From Sandaracinus amylolyticus (GTDB lineage: Bacteria > Myxococcota_A > Polyangia > Polyangiales > Sandaracinaceae): a stretch of 64,000 bases of DNA. The stretch is taken from contig NZ_CP070225.1 of assembly GCF_021631985.1 (NCBI RefSeq), forward strand, positions 7,564,001 to 7,628,000, read 5' to 3'. This document shows positions 39,990 to 48,260 of this stretch, in pieces; the stretch's first letter is position 1; each line of letters begins with the position of its first letter. The notes below the pieces were generated by a model. The model worked only from the letters and a program-made list of their open reading frames with translations, ran no database searches and had not been told where the DNA came from. The position numbers and the translations under genes were made by a program.

Positions 39990-41165
39990 TCAGAGCACAC
40001 ATCGCACGCCTGCGATGTCCGTCTCCGCGACGCAGAGGTTGCACGCGTTGCAGCGCGTGCGCTCGAGCTCGCCGCGCTGCATGCGCAGCACCAGCTCGGG
40101 ATCCGCGATCAGCGCGCGCCCGAGCACCACGAAGTCGAACCCTTCGTCGCGCGCCTTCACGAGACCCTCGCGCGAGACGAGCCCGCCGAGCAGCGCGATC
40201 GGCATGCGCACCGCGCGGCGCAGCTCGCGCGCGAGCGGCAGGAAGAACGACTCCTCGAACTCGTAGCGATCGATGATCGCGCGACCGAGGACGCGCATCG
40301 CGGCGCCCGAGATCCACTCGGGCTGCGCATCGGCCATGCGATCGAGCGGCAGGCCGCCGCGCAGCAGGAAGAACGGGGTGCGGCTGGTGAACCCGCCGCT
40401 CGGGATGATCACGTCGGCGTGCCCGCTCGCCTCGATCGCGCGTGCGATCGCGATCGACTCGTCGAGCTCGAGCCCGCCGGGGAAGCCATCGCGGAGGTTG
40501 GTCTTCACGAGGACTGCGAGGTCGCGCCCCACCGACGCCCGCACCCGCTCGAGCACCGCGAGCGGCAGGCGCATCCGGTTCTCGAGCGAGCCGCCCCAGC
40601 GATCGTCGCGTCGATTGGTCGCGGGCGAGAGGAACTGACTCAGCAGATACCCGTGCCCGAGGTGGACCTCGACCGCGTCGAAGCCGAGCTCGGCGGCGCG
40701 CGAGGCCGCGTCGCCGAACGATGCGATCACACGATCGACGTCCTGCTCGTCCATCGCGCGCGCGAAGGGCAGCCCGGCCGCGACGCCGTAGGCGTTCCAC
40801 CCGAACGAAGGGCCGCGGGGCGCGCGACCGTTCGGCCCGCGCACCTTGCTGAACGTGCCCGCGTGCCCGAGCTGGAGCGACACCGCGCCACCCTCGTCGT
40901 GCACCGCGCGCGTCAGCTCGCGCAGCATCGTGCACGACTCGGGCACGAGACGGAGCTGGTGCTCGAAGGTGCGCCCCTCGTCCGCGACCGCGCAGTACGC
41001 GACCGTCGTGAGCCCCACGCCGCCCGCCGCGAGCCGTCGATGGAAGTCGACGAGCGCGCGCGACGCGATGCCGCCGCGGCTCATGCCCTCGTAGGTCGCG
41101 GCCTTGATGACGCGGTTGCGGAGGCGCAGCGGGCCGAGCGCGGCGCGCGAGAACAGTTCGTCCAC
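39990..41165 (-). CDS. NADH:flavin oxidoreductase (old yellow enzyme family)
   Basis: 391 residues from GTG. The FMN-binding TIM barrel is recognised by LRLRNRVIKAATYEGM at the start, QLGHAG near residue 97, HLGHGYLLSQFLSPATNRRDDRWGGS at 168-190 and ALLGG plus VVLGRALIADPEL near the C-terminus. The tail holds CNACNLCVAE and a final Cys, the metal-binding-like end seen in single-domain members that lack the FAD/NAD domain of 2,4-dienoyl-CoA reductase. Probably an ene-reductase or demethylase-like enzyme in the cytoplasm; the substrate is unknown. Confidence 0.9.
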   Translation of the reverse strand: MDELFSRAALGPLRLRNRVIKAATYEGMSRGGIASRALVDFHRRLAAGGVGLTTVAYCAVADEGRTFEHQLRLVPESCTMLRELTRAVHDEGGAVSLQLGHAGTFSKVRGPNGRAPRGPSFGWNAYGVAAGLPFARAMDEQDVDRVIASFGDAASRAAELGFDAVEVHLGHGYLLSQFLSPATNRRDDRWGGSLENRMRLPLAVLERVRASVGRDLAVLVKTNLRDGFPGGLELDESIAIARAIEASGHADVIIPSGGFTSRTPFFLLRGGLPLDRMADAQPEWISGAAMRVLGRAIIDRYEFEESFFLPLARELRRAVRMPIALLGGLVSREGLVKARDEGFDFVVLGRALIADPELVLRMQRGELERTRCNACNLCVAETDIAGVRCVL

Positions 41166-41247
41166 GCGCGCATGGTACTCGCTGCGAAGACGAAGACGCC
41201 GCGAGAGCCGGAGCTCCCGCGGCGTCCTCTCCGTGCTCGAGCGTTCG

Positions 41248-44200
41248 TCAGCGGATCATCACGACCACGTCGTCGAGCGCCCACGACTCGTCGTTCGGCG
41301 CCTGATCGAGCGTCGATCCCGCGGTGACCACGAGCGACGCGCCGCTGTGCGCGCGCGTGCCCGCGACGATCGCCGCGTCACGATCGTTCCAGCCACCGCC
41401 GCAGCGCAGACTTCCCTGGTCGAGCGTGAAGGTCTGCCGGAAGATGTCGGCGCCATCGACCTGCACGAACCCGGCCTCGCCATCCCAGCTGTCGATCGAG
41501 TAGTAGCGCGCGGTCACGCGCGCCTCGCCGTGCGGCACACCGCGGAGCGAGTAGGTCTTGGAGACCGAGCCGCCCGCGAAGACGTTGTACCCGCCCAGCG
41601 TCTGCGTCGTGTACGGGCACGCCGTGCTGGTCGTGTTGTTCGTCCAGCCGCTCGCGCCGCCGGTGAAGTCCTCGACGCTGATCACGGTCCAGCCGCCGCC
41701 CGCGGTGGTCATGTCGCACGTGACCGCGAACGGCGCGTTCCCGGCCGAGCCGTCGGGATCGATGGTGTACGTCCCGCTCGGCGCGCTCGGACTCGCCGTG
41801 CGGATCGCCGCGCAGCTCACCGGGAGCGCGCGTCCCGGGCGCACCCACAGGCGCACGTGGCGCGCGCTGTTGCCCGCGGGCTCCTCGGGCGTGTTGTAGG
41901 TCGGGATGCCGTTGATGCCGTCGCCGTGCGGATTGCTCACGCCGACGCCCCACCACCAGCAGCTGCCGTGATCGCCGTCGAGCAGCGTGTTGTTGGTCTG
42001 CTGGCTCACGCCGAGACCGGAGAACGGCTGGCAGCCCGCAGGGGTCGACCCGAGGCTGGTGGTGGAGCCGTAGATCGCCGCGCGTCCCGTCGCGTCGCCG
42101 ACGACGAGCGGGCTGCGGTCCTGCGTCCACTGCACGTAGCCCGCGGGCATCGGGCCCTCGAGCCACTCGTAGCGCAGCTCGTAGTACGTCGCGCTGCCGA
42201 GGTTCGGGAGCTGATCGAGGATCGAGTAGTCACCGCCGTTCGGCGCGGTCGGGCTCACCGAGATCCACGCCGACGCGGCGCGCACGTTGCCGAATTCGGC
42301 GAAGTCCTGATCGTAGATCTGGGTCCAGCCGCCGCCGGCGGTGGTCATGTCGCAGTACGTCGAGACCACGGTCGTGCCGTTCGGCGCGATCGTGTAGACG
42401 CCGCTCGGCGCGCTCGGGTGCGCGGTGTGGATCGCCGCGCAGTCGCGGAGGACGGTGCAGTCGAGGCCGTCACCGGGCTCGCCGGTGTTGCACGCGCAGG
42501 TGCGGCCGCCCTCGGTGTTCGTGCAGGTCGCGTTCTCGTCGCAGCCACCGTTGTCGACGTCGCACTCGTTCACGTCGTCGCAGCTCGCGCCATCCGCGCT
42601 CAGCACGAACCCGCTGCCGCACGAGCACGCGAAGTCACCTTCGCCGTTCGTGCACGTCTGCTCGCAGCCGCCGTTGCCCGCGTCACACTCGTTCACGTCG
42701 TCGCAGCTCGCGCCATCCGCGTTCAGCACGAACCCGCTGCGGCACGAGCACGTGAAGTCGCCTTCGCCGTTCGTGCACGTCTGCTCGCACCCGCCGTTCG
42801 ACGCGTCGCACTCGTTCACGTCGTCGCAGCTCGCGCCATCGGCGTTCAGCGCGAACCCGCTGCGGCACGAGCACGTGAAGTCGCCTTCGCCGTTCGTGCA
42901 CGTCTGCTCGCAGCCGCCGTTGCCCGCGTCGCACTCGTTCACGTCGTCGCACTGCGCGCCATCCGCGTTCAGCACGAAACCGCTGCCGCACGAGCACGCG
43001 AAGTCGCCTTCGCCATTCGTGCACGTCTGCTCGCAGCCGCCGTTGCCCGCGTCGCACTCGTTCACGTCGTCGCAGCTCGCGCCATCCGCGTTCAGCACGA
43101 ACCCGCTGCCGCACGAGCACGCGAAGTCACCTTCGCCGTTGGTGCACGTCTGCTCGCAGCCGCCGTTGCCCGCGTCGCACTCGTTCACGTCGTCGCACTG
43201 CGCGCCATCCGCGTTCAGCACGAACCCGCTGCGGCACGAGCACGCGAAGTCACCTTCGTCGTTGGTGCACGTCTGCTCGCAGCCGCCGTTCGCCGTGTCG
43301 CACTCGTTCACGTCGTCGCACTGCGCGCCATCGGCGTTCAGCACGAACCCGCTGCGGCACGAGCACGCGAAGTCACCTTCGTCGTCGGTGCACGTCTGCT
43401 CGCAGCCGCCGTTGTCGGTCTGGCACTCGTCGACGTTCGTGCAGCCGGTCTCGCCGGTGCCGGTGTAGCCGTCGGGGCACGCGCCGCAGGTGCGGTCGCC
43501 GGCGGTGTTCGTGCAGCTCGCCAGCGGATCGCAGCCGCCGTTGTCGGTCTCGCACTCGTCGATGTCGGTGCAGCCGCCGGCGCCGTCGTCGAGGTAGCCC
43601 TCGGGACAGTCGCCGCAGGTGAAGCCGCCCTCGGTGTTGGTGCACGCGACGAGCTCGCTGCACCCGCCGTTGTCGGTCTCGCACTCGTCGATGTCGACGC
43701 ACGACGTGCCGTCGTCGTTCTCGTCGTCGTAGCCGAGCGGACAGAGGCCGCAGTCACGACCGCCGGTGTTGTTGGTGCAGGTCACGAGCGCGTCGCAGCC
43801 GCCGTGATCGACCGCGCACTCGTCGACGTCGTCGCAGGTGTGCCCGTCGGCGTTCAGCGTGAAGCCCTCCTCGCACGAGCACGCGAAAACGCCCTCCGAG
43901 TTCGTGCACGTCTGGTCGCAGCCGCCGTTCTCGGTCGCGCACTCGTCGATGTCGGTGCAGCCACCCGCGCCGTCGTCGACGTGGCCCTCGGGGCAGTCGC
44001 CGCAGGTGAAGCCGCCGGGTGTGTTCGTGCACTCGACGAGCTCGCTGCAGCCGCCGTTCTCGGTCGCGCACTCGTCGACGTCGGTGCAGCCGCTCGCGCC
44101 CGTGCCCTCGTAGCCGCTCGGGCACGCGCCGCACGCGATCTGGCCCGCGCTCACGCTGCAGGTCGTGAGCGGATCACAACCGCCGTTGCCGGTGCTGCAC

Positions 44201-44337
44201 GAGACGCCCATCGATGCATCGCGCATCTCGCCCGCGTCCGAGCCCATGGGCATCTCGTCGTCGCCGCACGCGCTGATCATCGCGAGCACAGCCACGCAGA
44301 CTGTCGCTCGCCCCCATCGCCGACTTGGTTTCGCCAT
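41248..44337 (-). CDS. EGF-repeat lipoprotein with two fibrinogen-like segments
   Basis: 1029 residues. The lipoprotein signal ends LAMISAC. About 14 EGF-like modules (residues about 45-610) follow, most with the calcium-binding DxDEC or DVNEC start. Copies 6-12 are almost identical 41-residue units. After them come two fibrinogen-type segments, each containing AIxTAxPSAPSGxYTI then CDMTTAGGGWT. The last 150 residues form a beta-sandwich-like domain (FVQVDGADIFRQTFTL, WALDDVVVMIR). GGAGG lies 9 nt before the ATG. This animal-like architecture is typical of myxobacterial surface adhesins. Confidence 0.88.
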   Translation of the reverse strand: MAKPSRRWGRATVCVAVLAMISACGDDEMPMGSDAGEMRDASMGVSCSTGNGGCDPLTTCSVSAGQIACGACPSGYEGTGASGCTDVDECATENGGCSELVECTNTPGGFTCGDCPEGHVDDGAGGCTDIDECATENGGCDQTCTNSEGVFACSCEEGFTLNADGHTCDDVDECAVDHGGCDALVTCTNNTGGRDCGLCPLGYDDENDDGTSCVDIDECETDNGGCSELVACTNTEGGFTCGDCPEGYLDDGAGGCTDIDECETDNGGCDPLASCTNTAGDRTCGACPDGYTGTGETGCTNVDECQTDNGGCEQTCTDDEGDFACSCRSGFVLNADGAQCDDVNECDTANGGCEQTCTNDEGDFACSCRSGFVLNADGAQCDDVNECDAGNGGCEQTCTNGEGDFACSCGSGFVLNADGASCDDVNECDAGNGGCEQTCTNGEGDFACSCGSGFVLNADGAQCDDVNECDAGNGGCEQTCTNGEGDFTCSCRSGFALNADGASCDDVNECDASNGGCEQTCTNGEGDFTCSCRSGFVLNADGASCDDVNECDAGNGGCEQTCTNGEGDFACSCGSGFVLSADGASCDDVNECDVDNGGCDENATCTNTEGGRTCACNTGEPGDGLDCTVLRDCAAIHTAHPSAPSGVYTIAPNGTTVVSTYCDMTTAGGGWTQIYDQDFAEFGNVRAASAWISVSPTAPNGGDYSILDQLPNLGSATYYELRYEWLEGPMPAGYVQWTQDRSPLVVGDATGRAAIYGSTTSLGSTPAGCQPFSGLGVSQQTNNTLLDGDHGSCWWWGVGVSNPHGDGINGIPTYNTPEEPAGNSARHVRLWVRPGRALPVSCAAIRTASPSAPSGTYTIDPDGSAGNAPFAVTCDMTTAGGGWTVISVEDFTGGASGWTNNTTSTACPYTTQTLGGYNVFAGGSVSKTYSLRGVPHGEARVTARYYSIDSWDGEAGFVQVDGADIFRQTFTLDQGSLRCGGGWNDRDAAIVAGTRAHSGASLVVTAGSTLDQAPNDESWALDDVVVMIR
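42560..43425 (-). repeat. 123-bp tandem repeat array encoding EGF modules
   Basis: Seven near-identical 123-bp (41-codon) units. Landmarks such as CACTCGTTCACG on the plus strand recur at exactly 123-bp intervals (42563, 42686 and onward). Units differ by a few bases, so the array is prone to copy-number change by recombination. Confidence 0.92.
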
Positions 44338-44439
44338 CCCCAGACCTCCGGTGGTCAGGGATTCCGCCCTCGGCGAATGAATCTGTCAATCCTGGATTCT
44401 GCGAGTTCGGAATTCCAGTGATTTTCACTGACCGCGCGA

Positions 44440-45462
44440 TCAGGTGTTCGGCCGCTCGATCCGTCCGTCGGCGTGTCGCGCGAAGCGTCCTTCCTCGCGC
44501 GGATGCACCGGCGCGTCGCTCGGCCACGGCCACCCGCCGAAGCGCGTGCGCTGGTAGTCCTCGAACGCCTTCACCAGCTCGTCGCGACGATTCATCACGA
44601 AGGGCCCGTGCTGCGCGACCGGCTCGCCGATCGGGCGCCCTTGCAGCATCAGCACCTCGCAGCGCTCCGCGCCCGCCTCGAGGCGCACGTCGCGATCGCT
44701 GCGCACCACCATCGCCGCCGCGCCGCGCTGCACGTGATCGTCCACGCGCAGCACGTCGCCGCGGAAGAAGTAGAGGACGCGGCCGGCGCGCGGGCTCTCC
44801 GCGCGCGGCAGGGTGCACGACGCGCCGGGCTCGAGATCGATCGTCCAGATCGCGACGTCGGAGTCGGGGCGCGACGCCCACGAGCGCGGCGGCGGCGAGA
44901 GCGCGCGGTGATTTCCGAGCGCGCCCGCGACGATCGTGATCTCCGCGGCGCGTCCCTGGGCGTCGACCTCGCGCACCCGCGGGATCTGCTCGCTCCACGA
45001 CATCGAGAAGTGCGGGGGCGCCATCTTGTCGGTGCTCGGGAGGTTGAGCCAGATCTGGAAGAGCTCGACCGGGTTGGGCTCCTCGCGCTTCAGCAGCGGG
45101 AACATCTCGGAGTGCACGATGCCCGCGCCCGCGGTGAGCCACTGCACGTCGCCGCCGCCGAAGCGCGCGGCCGCGCCGAGCGAGTCCGAGTGATCGATGA
45201 GCCCGCGGCGCACGATCGTGACCGTCTCGAAGCCGCGGTGCGGATGGCCGGGGAACCCCGGCACCACGTCGCCGTGGTACATGCGCCACCCGTCCTTGCC
45301 GGCGAAGTCCTGACCGATGTCGCGACCCGCGAGCGATGCCGCGGGGCCGAGCTTCTCGTTGCCCTCGGGGTACGCGTCGAGGTGGTGGACGCAGAAGAGG
45401 AACGGATCCGCGGTGACCCACGGGAATCCGAGCGGCGCGACTTGGACGACGGTCTGGCTCAC
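44440..45462 (-). CDS. Pirin family protein
   Basis: 340 residues from GTG. The N-terminal cupin has the metal ligands HPHRGFETVT and the downstream VHSEMF pair (His, His, His, Glu). The C-terminal cupin starts near residue 190 and includes AESPRAGRVLYFFRGDVL. Pirins are iron proteins that act as quercetin 2,3-dioxygenase-like enzymes or redox-sensing cofactors. It lies downstream of the MDR oxidoreductase gene on the same strand, separated by 128 bp that contain dispersed element copy D. Confidence 0.92.
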   Translation of the reverse strand: MSQTVVQVAPLGFPWVTADPFLFCVHHLDAYPEGNEKLGPAASLAGRDIGQDFAGKDGWRMYHGDVVPGFPGHPHRGFETVTIVRRGLIDHSDSLGAAARFGGGDVQWLTAGAGIVHSEMFPLLKREEPNPVELFQIWLNLPSTDKMAPPHFSMSWSEQIPRVREVDAQGRAAEITIVAGALGNHRALSPPPRSWASRPDSDVAIWTIDLEPGASCTLPRAESPRAGRVLYFFRGDVLRVDDHVQRGAAAMVVRSDRDVRLEAGAERCEVLMLQGRPIGEPVAQHGPFVMNRRDELVKAFEDYQRTRFGGWPWPSDAPVHPREEGRFARHADGRIERPNT

Positions 45463-45504
45463 GCGCGCGATCGTGGGGCTTCGCGTGCGTGGCGTCGATG
45501 GTCA

Positions 45505-45584
45505 GCGGGAGTGCTCGCTCGCGCAGGGCCCGCACGGGAGCGTGCGGAGCACGCGGACGCGAGGGCCCTGAGCGGGCGAGCCGA
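45505..45584 (+). repeat. Dispersed stem-loop element, copy D (diverged, with compensatory changes)
   Basis: The inner stem is GCGTGC-GGA-GCACGC (45540-45554) against GCGCGC-GAA-GCGCGC in copy B. The outer core is GGGCCC/GGGCCC against GGTCCC/GGGACC. Both changes keep pairing. It lies between two co-directional minus-strand genes, the only copy not in a convergent gap. Confidence 0.82.
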
Positions 45585-45590
45585 TGTGCC

Positions 45591-46688
45591 TCAGGGACGC
45601 AGCACGCAGCCGCCGATCACCTCACCGCTCCACTTGGTGCGCATCGCGGTCTTCACCTCCGCGAGCGCGAAGCCGTGCGAGACGTGGGGGCGGATCTTCC
45701 CCTCGCGCGCCCACGCGAGGATCTGCGCGAGCCGCGGAGGACGGATCGAGGGATCGTGCGCGGTCGTGATCGCGGTGGGGCACCCGAGCACGTCGAGGCC
45801 CTTCATCATGATCAGGTTCGTCGGCAGCACGTTCGCGTTGGGCGCGCCGCGACCGCCCTTGCCCTTCGCGACGTCGGGGGTCGAGGCCCAACCGACGATC
45901 AGGAAGCGCGCGCCGAACTTCACGCAGCGCAGGCTCTCGATCGAGATCTCGCCGCCGACTCCGTCGTACACGACGTCCACGCCCTGCCCGTTCGTCAGCT
46001 CCTTCACGCGATCGCGCAGCGTGCCGGGCTCGATCGCGATCACGTGATCGGCGCCCTGCGCCTTCACCGCGTCGAGCTTCGCGCGCGAGCGCCCGGTCGC
46101 GATCACCGTCGCGCCGAGCAGCTTCGCGAGGTGCACCGCGGCGAGCCCGGTCGAGCCCGATGCGCCGTGGATCAGCACGGTCTCGCCCTCGCGCAGTCGA
46201 CCGCGCGCGACGAGGCAGTGGTACGCGGTCTCGTAGTTGCCGAGGAGGTTGCACGCCTCGTCGAACGAGAGCCCGCCGGGGATGGGGATCACCGCGTCGG
46301 CGGGCGCGACCGCGTAGCTCGCCCAACCACCCCAGCGCTGATGGGCGCCGAGCGATCGCGGGCCCGCGAGGAACGGATCGACCAGCACCGCGTCACCGAG
46401 CGCCACGTGATCGCCGACCTCGCTGCCCTTCCACGCGACGACCCCCGCGTACTCGAGGCCGGGCGTGTACGGCGGCTTCGGCATGTGCTGGTACTGCCCG
46501 CTCGTCATCAGCAGATCGACCCAGCCCACCGAGGTGCTCTTCACCGCGATCACCACCTCGCGCGGCGAGAGCGACGCGACGTCGGGGGGATCCATCGGCA
46601 CGACCGAGACGTGCTTCTCGATCGCGTCGGTCGGCGACTCGCCGAGCTCGGAGACGACGACGCGATGACCGGGCGCGAGGGTGCTCAT
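45591..46688 (-). CDS. Zinc-independent MDR oxidoreductase (quinone-reductase-like)
   Basis: 365 residues. The GroES-like domain has VGWVDLLMTSGQYQHMPKPPYTPGLEYAGVV. The Rossmann domain contains GASGSTGLAAVHLAKLLGATVIATGRS, with the arginine context favouring NADPH. The cysteines that bind structural zinc in alcohol dehydrogenases are absent, so it belongs with the NADPH:quinone reductase group. It probably reduces quinones or enones. Divergent from the membrane protein at 46754. Confidence 0.9.
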   Translation of the reverse strand: MSTLAPGHRVVVSELGESPTDAIEKHVSVVPMDPPDVASLSPREVVIAVKSTSVGWVDLLMTSGQYQHMPKPPYTPGLEYAGVVAWKGSEVGDHVALGDAVLVDPFLAGPRSLGAHQRWGGWASYAVAPADAVIPIPGGLSFDEACNLLGNYETAYHCLVARGRLREGETVLIHGASGSTGLAAVHLAKLLGATVIATGRSRAKLDAVKAQGADHVIAIEPGTLRDRVKELTNGQGVDVVYDGVGGEISIESLRCVKFGARFLIVGWASTPDVAKGKGGRGAPNANVLPTNLIMMKGLDVLGCPTAITTAHDPSIRPPRLAQILAWAREGKIRPHVSHGFALAEVKTAMRTKWSGEVIGGCVLRP

Positions 46689-46753
46689 GCGACGTGGATC
46701 ATAGACGTGACGAACCGGCGACGCGCGCGTGTCGTGCGTACTAGGATCGCGGC

Positions 46754-48256
46754 GTGCACCGGACGTTCTTCCGCACCCTCGCGCTCGTCGTCGTCGGATC
46801 CGCGATCTTCTTCGCCGCAGAGCTCGCGTTCGAATGGTGGAGGCTCGGGATGCCGGGCCACGACGCGACGAGCTGGGAGGGCGTGAACAACGCGAAGCTC
46901 GTCGACCTGATGAGCCCGCTCGCGCGCGCCTACAACAACATCCTCGCGATGCTGATCGCGACGATCGGCCTCGCGATCCCGCTCACGGCGAACATGCACA
47001 CGCCGAAGCTGATCGACATGTTCCTGCGCGATCGGCTGAACCAGGCGGTGCTCTTCCTGATGGCGTTCTCCGCGGCGAACACGCTCTGGGTCGCGTACAT
47101 GGTCGGGCCCGAGTTCGCGCCGATGTGGGCGGTGCGCTTCGCGGTGTTCGGTGCCCTGCTCGGGTGGGCGATCCTAGTGCCGTACTTCTTCTACGTGGTG
47201 CGCTTCCTCGATCCCTCGAACATCCTCGCGCGCCTCGAGAAGGACGTGGAGGACGCGATCGAGCGGGTGCGCACCGGCGCGCTCGATCCCGACGCGGGCC
47301 AGACGATCGTGCACGAGCGGCTGCACCAGATCGGCACGATCGTGATCAAGTCGCTCGACCGCACCGATCGCGGCGTCGCGCTCGAGGGCATCTGGTTCCT
47401 GAAGCGCCTCCTCGACTTCCACGGGCAGCGCAAGAAGGACATGCCGGCGCGCTGGTTCGTGGTCGATCGCGCGGACTTCGTGGGGCTCAGCGCGGAGGCG
47501 ATCGCGCTGGTGCAGGACGAGAAGCTCTTCTTCGAGCGGAAGGTGCTGCACCAGCTCTACCTCTCGTACCAGCACGCGGTGAGCAAGGCGTCGGACGTGG
47601 TGTCGAGCATCAGCGACGCGAACCGCGTCGTCGCGATCGCCGCGGCACAACGCGGCGACGAGGCCGCGCTCCAGCTCTCGATCCGCTACTTCAACAACTT
47701 CCTCCGCGAGTCGGTGAAGTCGAAGCACGTCCACAGCATCTACGACGTGTTCCATCAGTACCGACTGCTCGCGACCGCGCTCACCGGTCGCTCCGACGTG
47801 GTGCGCGACGTGATCGGATACCTGCTCGGCTACGCCGAGGCCGCGCGCGCGGCGGGGCTCGCGTTCGTGCCGTGCTTCGCGGCGTTCGACCTCGCGTCGA
47901 TCGCGCTCGAGGCGGGGCGCGCGAAGGATCCTGGGGCGCGCGAGATCGTGCAGCGCGTGCTCTCGCTGCCGCATCGTCGAAGCGGCGCGATCGAGATGAT
48001 GGTGCTCGAAGCGAAGCTCAAGCTCGGCGCGGCGCTCGCGGCCGAGGGCACCGAGGAAGCGTCGCTGGTCCGCGATGCGATCGCCGACTGCAGCCCCGAG
48101 GAGATCCGCAGCGCGCGCGATGGTCTGCTGCGCGCGCCGCGGACGTTCCACGAGGTCACCGATCGTCAGGTGGACTTCCGATGGGTCCCGCCCGAGCAGC
48201 GGCCCGCGCTCGAGTCGTTCGTCGCGACGATCGTGCCGTCGTCCGCAGCCGCGTGA
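46754..48256 (+). CDS. Four-helix membrane protein with cytoplasmic domain (DUF2254-like)
   Basis: 500 residues from GTG. Four hydrophobic helices occupy about residues 5-160 (LALVVVGSAIFFAAELAF, NILAMLIATIGLAIPLTAN, AVLFLMAFSAANTLWVAYMVG, FAVFGALLGWAILVPYFFYVV). A long soluble region of about 340 residues follows, starting DPSNILARLEKDVEDAIERV and mainly helical. The pattern resembles DUF2254 membrane proteins, but I could not identify a conserved functional motif. No partner gene is evident; the adjacent histidine kinase is convergent, with only 4 bp between. Confidence 0.65.
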   Translation: MHRTFFRTLALVVVGSAIFFAAELAFEWWRLGMPGHDATSWEGVNNAKLVDLMSPLARAYNNILAMLIATIGLAIPLTANMHTPKLIDMFLRDRLNQAVLFLMAFSAANTLWVAYMVGPEFAPMWAVRFAVFGALLGWAILVPYFFYVVRFLDPSNILARLEKDVEDAIERVRTGALDPDAGQTIVHERLHQIGTIVIKSLDRTDRGVALEGIWFLKRLLDFHGQRKKDMPARWFVVDRADFVGLSAEAIALVQDEKLFFERKVLHQLYLSYQHAVSKASDVVSSISDANRVVAIAAAQRGDEAALQLSIRYFNNFLRESVKSKHVHSIYDVFHQYRLLATALTGRSDVVRDVIGYLLGYAEAARAAGLAFVPCFAAFDLASIALEAGRAKDPGAREIVQRVLSLPHRRSGAIEMMVLEAKLKLGAALAAEGTEEASLVRDAIADCSPEEIRSARDGLLRAPRTFHEVTDRQVDFRWVPPEQRPALESFVATIVPSSAAA

Positions 48257-48260
48257 GAGC

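Noticed and set aside
42560-43425. Possible CRISPR-like array because of regular repeats
   Set aside because: Units are contiguous 123-bp coding repeats without spacers and translate as EGF modules.
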